Assembly (NCBI GenBank): GCA_021399435.1
Contig: JAJTUP010000004.1
Coordinates: 1,984,001-2,048,000, forward strand
Source: Diaporthe sp. PMI_573
Lineage: Eukaryota > Ascomycota > Sordariomycetes > Diaporthales > Diaporthaceae
DNA length: 64,000 nucleotides
Reading direction: 5' to 3'
Positions 12,573 to 23,163 of this stretch are shown here, piece by piece. The notes beneath the pieces are model-generated. The model was not told the DNA's origin. It searched no databases and saw only the letters and a list, made by a program, of their open reading frames with translations. Position numbers and translations under genes: made by a program. Position 1 is the first letter of the stretch. Each line of letters begins with the position of its first letter.

Positions 12573-13019
12573 TCAGCCGGCCTTCGTCCCGTATCCCGTT
12601 TTGGTGGTGCCGTCTTTCTGAAAACGCCGTTTGGGGCAAGAATGCCCTTACCCGCCCTTCGCCGCCGCCGTGTTGTTAGGATGCGCACTCGAGTGAGGCG
12701 TCACTCGAACTGGTATCCCTGTCCCATTGAATTTCCCAACCGGTGTCCACGCCAGAACGCCAGAATTGCTCAGAATGTCTTTCCCATACGCCCCACACTC
12801 GCACAAAAAGCCGCCCGTAGTCCCTATGTTGATATCCCGTCTTGAAACCAAGAATCTGGTGCCGAATTCGCAAGATAAAACATCCGTGCGTCCGCCGTAC
12901 AAAAGAAAAAAAAAAGCCACGTTTTGGTTGTGAGGCGTTTTGTATCCACGAGTTGACTCGCGCACGCCTCGTGGGTGCGCCAGTCGGCTGGTTGCCCTCT
13001 CAGGGCGACGTCAACGCCC

Positions 13020-14576
13020 TTATCGGTGGGCGCCAGACTGCGAGGCATGAGGCCAGGCACCGTTCATAGATCTTCCAGATGCCGACAGGTAAGAATTGCT
13101 GTCGTGGGTGGAACTCCAACTGGCGAAGTTGGGCGACGAGAAGTAGTGGGAATCGCGATGTCCGTCTATAGCAGTGCCCGCGAGTGACGGTATGGAGGTC
13201 AGCGTCACCCCGGGAAGTCCATTGGCAAGAGCTGTACTCACTGGAGGTGCCATTGAGGTCACAGACGGAGCTGCGAAGTCCATCGTCGTTATAGGTGGGT
13301 CCGAGATCGCGCTGGCGTGTGGTGGGGGCGCCATGGAAGTTACCGATGGCTTGTATTCCACTGTGGAGTCAGGCCCCATGGTTGTTGACGGCAGCGATGG
13401 CATCGGGTAGGATGAGGTTGCTGGTTGATAGTAATGGTGAGCTGACCTTGGCACATCTGCGTGAGTCATGCCACCGGGTGAAAAGAGGTCGTCAGTTGCG
13501 CCATTAGAGCTATCGTAGGCCTCTGAGCGTCTTCTTTTGCTGCCACCATCCATCATGTGTGGCAGGCCCTGGTTCGGAGGGTATGTAGGTAGGTTGATCG
13601 ATGGCGCGCGAGGCCGGTCCCAGGGGACGAAGCCGCTCTGAGAGTGGCCAAAGTGGCCGCCGAGTTGCAGACTGGATCCCATAGGTTGGTGCATGTGCAT
13701 GGGCATGTGGAAGTGGTTCTGGGTGCCATACGGTTGCATCATTGGCATCTGAGGCAAGGACATTGTACGCTCCAGGCCCGACTGTTGTGCGTAGCCCATC
13801 CCGAGCATGAGGGCTCGCTCGTCCATGATCCGCGGGTCCTCCTGCTCGACCGGGACGCGGAAATCCTGTTGTCCGAGCAGCTCGTGGCGAGGCCGAATGC
13901 TGAGGAGCTTGGGATCTTGTGATGGGGTAGGCAGGTTGCCTGCACTCGCGTCCTCGAGTGAGTAGTAGCTGACCAGGTGGTGCATCACGCCCTGCCACTT
14001 GATGCTGATGGTCTTCTTGATCAGGCCACCCTCCTTGAAAGGGTACGAATCAATTAGCGATCCAAGGAGTGCTCTTTGCCTCTCGTCGTTGATTGAGCCG
14101 GGGGAGGCGGTCATGTTAGAGTTCCCATTTGAAAGCTCGGGCTTGCCGTCTCTCTTCCTCTTGATGGCCCTCTTCTTGTCACCCGGGGGGAAGTTCTTGT
14201 CCAGCTCCCGGTAGATGAGGAAGTTGCCTAGGATTCTGCTGGGGCTCCAGTTCTGGCCGTCAGTCCACCGTTTTATGCCGGAGGAGGATTCCTCGTAGAC
14301 GAAGACGTTGCCGCTCTGGATCAGGGAGTCGCGTTCCCTATCATGTGGACGACGAGCAGTGTGCAGGAGTTGGCCGTTCAGACACGCCTCGATGACCCGC
14401 AGGGCATCATATGTAGTCATGACTATGCCGCGCCAGCTGGGAGCGAGGACATTGTTGTTGGTCGGTGTTGATGGAGAGGGGAGGGGCTGTGGGTGGTGTG
14501 CTTGTTGGTGAACAAGATCATCCATGGCGGGCGGCAGCGGTGGTTGACCCTGTTGGAGAGCAAAGTCGGAGGGCAT
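13020..14576 (-). CDS. WOPR-domain transcription regulator (Gti1/Pac2 family, Wor1/Ryp1/Sge1 type)
   Basis: Sequence-specific regulator of the family whose members control white-opaque switching (Wor1), the yeast phase (Ryp1) and effector expression or conidiation (Sge1). It is a single exon of 518 aa. WOPRa spans about residues 46-125 with the diagnostic RRPHDRERDSLI and IKRWTDGQNWSPSRILGNFL. A basic linker, KKRAIKRKRDGK, follows, then WOPRb at about 165-240 with LIDSYPFKEGGLIKKTI and HHLVSYY. The C-terminal half is low-complexity, rich in Met, His, Pro, Ser and Gln, as is usual for activation regions. The RRPHDRER and SPSRILGNF motifs place it in the Wor1/Sge1 branch rather than Pac2. A 45-residue Gln/Pro-rich extension precedes WOPRa, longer than I expect for Sge1. 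A long AUG-free leader and uORF precede it. The exact orthologue name is not assigned. Confidence 0.95.
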   Translation of the reverse strand: MPSDFALQQGQPPLPPAMDDLVHQQAHHPQPLPSPSTPTNNNVLAPSWRGIVMTTYDALRVIEACLNGQLLHTARRPHDRERDSLIQSGNVFVYEESSSGIKRWTDGQNWSPSRILGNFLIYRELDKNFPPGDKKRAIKRKRDGKPELSNGNSNMTASPGSINDERQRALLGSLIDSYPFKEGGLIKKTISIKWQGVMHHLVSYYSLEDASAGNLPTPSQDPKLLSIRPRHELLGQQDFRVPVEQEDPRIMDERALMLGMGYAQQSGLERTMSLPQMPMMQPYGTQNHFHMPMHMHQPMGSSLQLGGHFGHSQSGFVPWDRPRAPSINLPTYPPNQGLPHMMDGGSKRRRSEAYDSSNGATDDLFSPGGMTHADVPRSAHHYYQPATSSYPMPSLPSTTMGPDSTVEYKPSVTSMAPPPHASAISDPPITTMDFAAPSVTSMAPPVSTALANGLPGVTLTSIPSLAGTAIDGHRDSHYFSSPNFASWSSTHDSNSYLSASGRSMNGAWPHASQSGAHR

Positions 14577-15450
14577 TGGTGCAGCAGTCAGCGGTGTCTG
14601 TCAAGATGCTGGCGGGGCCCTATGCAGACCACACCGAGCATGAAGTATTCTGAAGGATCGTGAAGCAAGCAGTTGCAGCGCCGGAGAAGAGGGAGCTTCG
14701 AGGGAGGCTGGCTGTCAGCACTGGAGGGGATTATGATTATATGTGTTGACCACGACGCCTTGATATCTGAAGAATGTTGTATGCAAGTCCTGAGGCGAGG
14801 GCAACAAAGTGTGAGAGGCCCAAAGTCTGAAGAGAGTGAAGAATGACGACAAGCCTCGGCGAGAAAGATGGATAAGAGAAGACGGCGGAAGATCGGCGTG
14901 TTATGTAAAGTGACAATGGGACCCCTGGTTGTTGAAGCCTGACGTGCCCTCCTGCGTGGTAGGGTTGCGCCTGGCTCTTGGAGTTCCCGGGTTGGCTGGC
15001 TTGGCCCAGCGCCGACGAGACGTTGAGCCTGGAAGCTGGATGTAGCTGAGAGCTTAAGCTGAGGCAGGCTCGGCTCGGGTGCGGGTTGCGGTTGCGGGTG
15101 CTGGTCAGAGAAGAAACACCACCCGTCAACCCTAAATGTGTTCGCTAAGTGTCGTTATCTCAAGACTATTGTCTGCGTGGTAGACAATTGCCGGAAGATT
15201 TGGGGGTACAATATGTAGTTGCCTTGCTGGTGGTGGTGAAGAGTGCTCCTTGACAAGACGGCGTGCGAGTGTCGGTCTGTCTTGATGATGGAGGAGGTGT
15301 TGAGGAGCGGTGAGGTGAATCTGGGATTGGACAAGAGAGATCGAGAGACAGCAACGGCGTAGAGAAGAAGAGGTCTACAGCTTATTAGTATGCTGCGGTC
15401 CGATGCTCGTGCTTGTGCAGGAAAGCTCTGCAGTGCGAGAGTGGACAGGG
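14577..15450 (-). promoter_or_regulatory. Probable long, AUG-depleted 5' leader of the WOPR gene
   Basis: Read on the minus strand, 809 nt upstream of the uORF (15450-14642) contain no ATG, where about twelve would be expected by chance. The strand is rich in pyrimidines and CA/CT stretches, as in fungal leaders. This argues for a transcribed leader of at least 0.8 kb. The transcription start and any leader intron are not defined. Confidence 0.5.
14588..14641 (-). promoter_or_regulatory. Upstream ORF of 17 codons just before the WOPR start
   Basis: An ATG at 14641 opens 17 codons (MLGVVCIGPRQHLDRHR) and stops with TGA at 14590-14588, 11 nt before the main ATG at 14576. It is the only minus-strand ATG between 14577 and 15450, so scanning ribosomes would meet it first. 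Short uORFs ending near the main start usually lower or condition translation; regulation here is inferred. Confidence 0.55.
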
Positions 15451-18401
15451 CATGAGAGCAATCACAGCACTTTTAGACTTTTTGGGGTTCCCCTGGGCTT
15501 TTGGACTTCCCAATGTACTTTGCGGTGGGTACCTAGGGGTGTGGGAGTGGGAGCGAGCCCCCGGGGGGTGCAACGAGCAGCGGCAAGAGGTACGGTACCG
15601 TAGTACCTGGACTTGGACGGGGACTTGGGCTTGGGCAGGATATCGTTGAGTTTAGGCTCCCTTGTCCATGGCAAGATGGCAGGGGTGGAGGGATGACGCC
15701 TGAGTGGGAACTGGGGTAGGCAGATGGGAAGAGACGCCTCGACGGAGGGCGGAGTGGGGGACGACGAGGATGGGCTTGGGTGGGAGTGGACGGGGGAAGA
15801 AGGGCTTAGCGGTAGACCAACCTTGGAATATTGATGAGGTGGACAAGACGACCGGGGCGCCTTCTCTTGTCCAGGACCAGCCCAGTGCCGCCAAATTAGC
15901 CTCCCGCCCCGGGTGCTAGCTGGCAGTAGTAGCAGCACCAGGCGACGTTGCGAAGTAGCCCCAAAGTCCTCTCCAAGAGCCGACGGATCGGTTGCTTTCC
16001 GGTGTGGATGTTGCCAAAAAGCCACCTATCTTCTTAGCACCGCCAGTCTCACATCGGAATATGAGAAACGCACCCGTCGGCCGGCCTTCTGGACGCGAAG
16101 GAGGGATGGTGAGGTTTCTGGCGAGGTTGATGCCGTGGTGGGGGAATTCACAGATCAACGATGAATCGCTTGGCAGCTGCTGAATTTGCTGGAGCGTGAT
16201 AAGGCCCAAATGAGACGACGATCATGTGCAGTTGTGGAGTCTCTTGGGAGCCAGTAACACTGTACATGCTAGACCATATAAGGCTCGAAAAGGGCAATGT
16301 ACGACGGCCGCGCGCGTTGTCATTACACTAATGAGCAATAAGGGGCGATGAGCGGAGGTTGATATCTGGGATGCAAAAGTGTATCAGAGAGGAGTTGGGC
16401 GACGCGGTTCACTGGTCAAGGGGCTCGTTTTGCCCGTGGTCAGATGCTTGCCAGTTAAGCCCTCAATCGACCGAGATGTGACCAGGCTGCTTGGTCGGTC
16501 CTGTTGTTGCGTTTGTACCAGCTGGTATCAGGACCGGCTCCGAGGATAGCACCGAACAAAGGGCCATGTCCGACTCATGAGAGTAGCAGTGGCCGTCTGG
16601 TCGTGGGCCAGCGCAAGGATGCGTTGTTTGGACCAAGGGTTCATAGTAGAGGCGAAATTGCTTGGTGCGTCCGCAATTGAGTAAATAGTAATCATCAATT
16701 GGCTTCGCCAGTGCGGGTTGACAATGGGCGAATATTGGACCACGTTGAGAAAAGCATCGCGGGAAGAGGGACTGGGTCATCCTCACCAGCGTCGCTTCAG
16801 AACGGAGCGGGTAGGCCAGGACAAGGAGGACAGCGAAAGCTGACCGTCCACCAGCCCAGGTAGCCCTGTAGCCCGTCCCCCCTTCCCCCCTGGGCAGCAC
16901 GGAGAGCGCAAGATCAGATGGAGGCCACCTTTACGAGCCGCAATCTCGCGATGCAACAGTCGTCCTGCTAGTGTCGCGTCCAGATCATACTTTATGCTTG
17001 ATGCCCGATTGCTGGCTCATCTCATGGCCGTCGAGGGGTTAGGGACGGTGGTGGCCATGCTCGCAATCGCCGGCCTACAAATGACGGGCAGTGGAGGAGG
17101 GGCCAGGGAGGAGGGCGAGGAGGAGGAGGACGAGGACGAGCTCGGGGCGGGAGCACGGACACGCTGGGGTCCGCCGGCAGGGACGAGCGCGTACGGAGTA
17201 GGAGAATTGTGTTCCAGTTTGTCGTGGGTCATGGGCCGTGGAACCTCCACCCAGTGCTGCAATATGAACAGCAGAGTCTATTAGGTAGCATCGGTGTGGT
17301 CTCGTCAAAACACGTGGAAGGGCTGGCTCCAGCAACATCCGCCCCTCCCCCTTCATCTCCTCTTTCTGCCTTCCATTCTCCCCGCGGTGCTCGCCGCTTC
17401 TGTCCAGTCGCGTCCCCTCATGTCCAGTCCCTGTTCTGTTCTGATCAGCCGGCACTTTCCGGCACTGAAAACCTCGCAGAATGGTACGCGATCGAGTCAG
17501 TTATTCTGCCCGGCGACATGAAGTCGTCGGGTGGGGCCATCTGATTGGTCGGGCGCGGCAACATGTTTTGGCCGTCCGGGTCCAAGTCGGCGATAGGTCT
17601 CGCCGATAGTCCGACTGTCCGACTGTCCGGCTGCCCGGCTGTGTCCTCACCGGTGGATCTTGCACGGGGACATAGGCGCTGTTGTGGCCTCGTGCCCGTG
17701 GGAGCGGGTGCGTAAATGGGTTGCAGGCAGGCGTTAACGTTCCGGGCTCCAATACGTGTGTGCGGCTGCGGGTGTGGCTGCGGCTGCGGCTGCAGGACCT
17801 GAGAGAGAGACAGTGCTATACCGTTTTGGAAGCAACCCATGTCTGTCTTTGAATGCCACAATGTGCTATTTGCCGCCCGAGGAAGGACCCTTCCTGCATG
17901 AGACTCCTGCGTTTGCCATCTGGCGTCTGGCACTTAGAATTGGGCATGGGGCCGTGCCTTGCCCGGCAAGGGCTGCCATCGCAAGGGGCAGGCGTAGGCG
18001 CAGGCGCATACAGAAGCACAAGCACATACACACACCTATCGAGTCTCGTGTGATCTAATGCACGATCGCGATATTGCCATCTGCTTGACCGGAATCGTTC
18101 ACGCCCCTGGTGGGGCTGCCGTTGCGGCCAAGCTGTGATACGAGTGGCTGCCGTGGTATCAGATGTAAAAGGTGGGGACTTTTTGAGCGGGCCCGTCCTG
18201 TACAGTACGTACACATACGCACGCAATGCGATACTGTGGTGTGTAATTGTACACTGCCGTGGCACCGCATAGTGAATCGAGCCCACCCGACCTCCACCCC
18301 CGGCCCCGGAGCATAGTGGAGGGTACGGAGTACATGCGAGGGTGCAGGGAGGGTGGTGGAGGTGACAGTGCTTGGCAGCTTTGCCAAAGGAGGGAGGGGG
18401 G

Positions 18402-18436
18402 TGTGTGGTGTGTGGTGTGTGGTGTGTGGTGTGTGG
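18402..18436 (+). repeat. TGTGTGG 7-bp tandem array
   Basis: Five perfect copies of TGTGTGG followed by a decayed copy. It creates a His/Thr/Pro-rich chance frame on the minus strand. It belongs to the group of 7-bp-period arrays in the gene-poor tracts. Confidence 0.85.
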
Positions 18437-21400
18437 TGTGGGTACTAATGTTGATGCCCGGGCAGAGAAGACGGGCATTGTTGGTACTGTAGCAAGATAC
18501 GGTGCTGACGGCGTATTGACTGCATCGCTTCGTGCAAAAGGGGGCCCTGGAGTCCGACTGGGAATAGAAATGCTAGGACGCCCATCGGGTCGCTTGGAAC
18601 GGATCTGTTTCCAATGTTTGGGGCGCCGAACAACGGCCATGTCCGTGCTCGCAGCTGGGCTGCAGCATCTGTGCTAGTGAATGATGCCGATGTCCTCTGC
18701 CAATGCCAGTGCTAATGTCGATGTAGAGCGCGCGCTCGTCCCAGACGGATTGCGACGGGTTTCCCGGTAAAGCCTCCCGGGGGTGCATGGCCATGGCCCT
18801 GTAGACTGGCATGGGCACAGGGGACGCAACGATACAGGGCATGATGTGCATAACCATGTGCATTGCCATGTGCATGCCCTGTGCCATCCCGTCTGAAATT
18901 GATCTCGACTCTCGTCGCCAATAGACCAACTCGGTGCCCAATTTCCCAACCCAACCAACCCTACCTGACCTGCCCAGCCCAGCCCAACAGCCGCCGCTTA
19001 TGGCTTGCCGCGTCTGTTTCACACATGGCTAGCCATTGTGAGGCTAGATAGGCGATTTGCACAGGCACAACTTGCCCCGTCCCGTTCTGATGTTGCGTCC
19101 TCACCCCCGCCCTCGACCCCGTCCTGACTCTACAGTATCCTCAAAACAGCCGCAGTTGCCAGTGGCCACGTCGACGCTATGCCATGCCATGAATAGAGTA
19201 TGCTGCGAGTGCCAAGCCCGAACGACCCGCTACTCGCTGTTTCGTTCGCCTGCGTTGGCTTGGCATGGCTTTCTTGCCATCAGCTGCTTGTCTTGGCGGG
19301 CCAGGTTTCTTAGCAAGCAGAGTGCGCCAAGCATCACCAACTGCCAAGCCCTGAAAAATGGGTGGTGATCGAGTCAACGTCTGCTGGTCCTGGTGTTCAC
19401 TTGAGGAGTGCTTGGCGCGAAGCCACCCTGTGAGACCTGCCAAGACCTTGGATGCTGAGGCGCTACGAGTGGATCCAAATTTGGTGACATTATTTCTTCA
19501 TGGACGCTTGTAGTGTAGATTTCACTAAACCGGCAGCGGTGACTTGTTTGGCAAACCCCCGACGAGGCTGGCAGATCAGCCTGCAGGTCCCAGCCCTAAG
19601 TTTGGAATGCCAAGTGTTGGTTGTAGAACAAGTCCCGAGATCCAGATCTGTGGGCTCACGATCATCCGGCAGACCCGGGCAACCCGACCAGCCCGGCTGC
19701 TTTCTCCAGTCACCTGCTGTGTTATACCGAAGTGCACCGTGTGGTCTACCGTGTGCCTGTATGGGCGTATCGCATCTTCCCTCCGCTTTGACCCAACCGC
19801 AGTTCGTAGCCAATGCCCAGAAGGAAGCTGTGAGGTGTGTCCTCTGTCCGAATGCGGGTGCATGCGCTCTCTCGGTGTGACTTGGCAGCGTTCTCCCCTC
19901 GTCTCAAGTCCAGCTAGCGTATCCGTACGCGTCAGTCACCTTCTTCTCGCCGACGTCAGTCTTTTGGACCGCCCGCCCCGCGACAGCGGATGGCCAGCAT
20001 TGGCCCCTGTTTGGGAGCAGCGTTTGCTGATGTGCACGGTAGTATGGGCAAATTGCTGCGCTGAGAAGCGGCCGATTCTCATCGCGTCACTGGTGAGGCC
20101 GGCATCGACTACTACTCTCCCATCAAGATCCTATCCGGATACGATACCGGGACGGAGATGTCAGTGCTCGTTCCGACCTAATGCGCTGCGCCAGCAGCCT
20201 CGCGACAGGCGTCATGGCGCTGTCCTCCTGGGTAGTGCCCGCCGGGAGCTACTGTACACCAGGGTGGTGCGGAATTGGTGGCAGCGCCTGAAATAGCCCG
20301 TCATTGCAAGCCTCGCTTTTGTGTAGCGTGAAAGGCATAGTTTGATGGCTGTGTTCGCGACGCCGTACTAGTGACCGCACCATGGGTCTATTTGCATTGA
20401 TGTGTGCGCACCTTTTCCAGTAACTCTGCTTCTCACTTTGACGTTCCGACAATGCCCATTGTACATCTCGTCCGCCGGCTTACCTCGGCCGGAATAGATG
20501 GAGTGCTGTGGCGTCGGAAGATTCGGAGGCGGGCATGATTGAATCATCGTCGACCATTATAAGCCAGCTAAGCCAGCACAGCGGCCCACCACCCTGTCAC
20601 CGCTAGAACACGATGAGACCTTCTAGCTCGTCCACCATGTAGGCCCTATCGAGGGACAGCATACCGTGCATGTCACCCAGCCTAAATAGCGTGCAGGAAA
20701 CCTGGCACAGTGAGCCGGCATTGGTCCACCAGCATGGGGGGGCTCCTTTGCTCTGTTTGGCCTGTGAAAATGCCACATGCAGATTGGCACATGGAGCCGC
20801 GGAGGTATGAGTTCTGCCGACTGATCGTCCACTGTTACGCAGTACTAGGGTCCAAGTCGAGACTGGCAAGGGTGATTTATGTGGCAACAGTCTGTTGACC
20901 TTGGGCATCAACGCATTCCTGCCGAAGAAGGCCTAGTGAGGGCGCCGAAGATAAGATGGTAGTCTGCTCTGCAACCCCCATGCAGGTCGATGGATCTGCA
21001 TTACAATCGACGCAGAGCAGGAATCATGCTGCTGCCACTCGCTGACTTTTCTGGCCAGGCATTGACCGCCTGACCAGAACCTCCCACCGGCCAGGGAAAG
21101 AAGGTGAGAGAGCAGAGTTGTCTTCCCGTAACTTTTGCCGGCAAGGTTTCGGGTAGGACCCCAGGGCTTTGGAACCGCTCACAACGGTCGTCCCGGGTCG
21201 GAATGTACCTGACGGTCTGGGTCTTGGTGGCGGTCTTCTCCGCCAGAAGGCTAGAGGGCTTGGCCACTCAGGTAGCCAGCCCAAGAACCCACGTCCACGC
21301 AGACACACCATTGAACTCGCTGATACGAGCTCAGCTTGCTCAGGTGGCCGCTGCTCCTGAACTGAAATCTGCCAGGCCCTGTGGAATGGAGAGCGGTGAG

Positions 21401-22355
21401 ATCATCATTGGAAGGGGCCCTTGATGACGGTCAATCTTGAGAAGCGAACTCCTAATTTGTGCCTGCCATGCAGCAGAGATTCATCAACGCTACCCTAATG
21501 TGTGCTAGAGCTGCACCTGCAAGGCTACCCCCAGAAGGCAACCCATGCTTAGAAGCCCCGGTTTTCTTTTGGCATCTTACCCCCCGGGAGGGCTCATCTC
21601 GTCTCCGCTTGTGCTAGTCCCGGGCAGGGCTGAAGGGCTCGAAAGAAGCCCACTTGGTCTGATGAGCTCACGCCCAGGCTGGCTGGCTGTTGCCGCCGAG
21701 CTCGACGCCCTGAGTAGGGCCATGAAGGAGGGGTCCCACCCCCGTTTGCAGTGTCAACGGCTGTCACAGGCACGGAAGTGTCGGGCCACGCAAGTCTCCG
21801 AGGACGGGGCACAGCGTGTCGTGTTCCCAGCGGAGCCGAGCGGGATACAGAGTGGCAGGACGAGGCAGGACGAGGCGCGGCGACGACGAGGTGACGAATG
21901 GCTCCGCCAGGGTTCGGGCACGTCCAGAGTAAGCTTGCGAGCGGGAAGTCACCACGAACTTGGGATCGTCCTGGCTTGGGAGCTTGCGCCTCGTCCAACA
22001 CGCGTGGAGCAAGCTCGCTTGGCTTTGCAGAGGTGGTGGCTAGCGCGGTGGCTTGCGATGAGCCTGTTAGCCTGGCTGCTAGCTCGCAGTGGTGAGCAGC
22101 TGTCTTGCCCGCGGATTACAAAACCTTAATTTTGGAAACATGGGCCGACCAGAGTTGTCTGCTGTTTCATGTAGTAGTGTGGAGACACCCGACCACCAAT
22201 TCTGCACAGCTGCTAGGGCTTGAAGTGTGCTGGGGCGGGCACGATGGGATATGAAGGTGGATGGCTGATTAGTCGAGATTTGTGATATGCTCGGTAGCCG
22301 GTCCCGTGCTGCTGTTATGTGGGCGACCAAGGTAACGAAGGACAGGTGCTCGCCC

Positions 22356-22432
22356 TCCTGACTCCTGACTCCTGACTCTCGACTCCAGTTTCCAGTCTCC
22401 ATTCTGCAGTCTCCTGACGCCTGATGCCTGGG
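22356..22432 (+). repeat. Degenerate TCCTGAC 7-bp tandem array
   Basis: Eleven consecutive heptamers in constant phase: TCCTGAC three times, then TCTCGAC, TCCAGTT, TCCAGTC, TCCATTC, TGCAGTC, TCCTGAC, GCCTGAT, GCCTGGG. The regular phase despite substitutions points to an old array that drifted without indels. Confidence 0.8.
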
Positions 22433-23114
22433 ATCGAGCTGGGATCGCGCTGTACGGCCGCAGGCCGAGGCCCTAGAAACCAGCCGCTCGTAACTGGACC
22501 GGTAAGAGCTTCAGCTGATGGGAGAAGAATGGAGAATCAATGAGCAACACGGCCCCGGCTGACGTCGCAGTGTCTTCGAAAGCCGTGTGCCAAGCAGGCA
22601 AGTCAGGTACTGTGTTGTGGTGCCGAACAGCGAGCCTGCACTGCACTGCACGGTGGGAGTCTCTGTCTGCTTCGTCGGCCCTCGACACCGGCAGGTGAAT
22701 CGGTATTGCTGATATCGATCAGTGATCACAACTATCAGGCCACCACTTGCCGTTTGTGCTTTCAGCACCGCGTGTGCATTCAGTAGGGATGAAAACAATA
22801 GGCAAGAAAGGTCGGCTGTTCGCGCGGCCTAGCGATCCTTGCCCACCATGCGGGCGAAGATGTTGACATTAGCTTTATCGGTGGCACGGGCAGAAAAGAT
22901 GAGCGCGGGCGCGCGCCTCCTGCTTTGAGAGCGGCCCAGTGCTGGCAGTCGGCCGATCCTGGGTGCCTGACCTGGGAGGTCAGGTACATCGGTAGCCTCT
23001 CTCCCCCCTCACAAACACACAAACACACCTCCCCCTCCCCACAGCACAGTAACACAGCACAGGATCAGGAAGCTTGCAGCCGGAATGTCAACCCACACCC
23101 TCCAGTCTCGGTTT

Positions 23115-23163
23115 CAGGGTCCACAGTCCACAATCCACAGTCCACGGTCCACAGCCCACAGCT
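23115..23163 (+). repeat. CACAGTC-type 7-bp tandem array
   Basis: Seven consecutive heptamers: CAGGGTC, CACAGTC, CACAATC, CACAGTC, CACGGTC, CACAGCC, CACAGCT. Phase is constant; it lies 680 bp from the TCCTGAC array. Confidence 0.8.

Larger units (their letters stand above)
7086..13019. other. 5.9-kb gene-poor region between CRD1 and the WOPR gene
   Basis: No frame on either strand resembles a known family. The region contains the CRD1 promoter, many short tandem repeats (7736, 7967, 8676, 9941, 10878 and 11395, listed separately) and a GA-rich patch near 11168-11200. Its right part, up to 13019, should include the WOPR 3' untranslated region with the G/C hairpins near 12.5 kb. It is not AT-rich, so it is not a typical RIP-degraded repeat block. 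Confidence 0.55.

Noticed and set aside
17816..18640. 274-codon minus-strand open frame
   Set aside because: It is carried by the TGTGTGG array (His/Thr/Pro run) and lacks any domain.
19544..20296. 250-codon plus-strand open frame
   Set aside because: It opens at a TTG, has erratic Cys/Arg/Ser-rich composition, no motif and no splice or homology support.
21545..22129. 194-codon plus-strand open frame
   Set aside because: No motif, Arg/Ser/Leu composition typical of chance frames in GC-rich DNA, and overlapping openings on the other strand.
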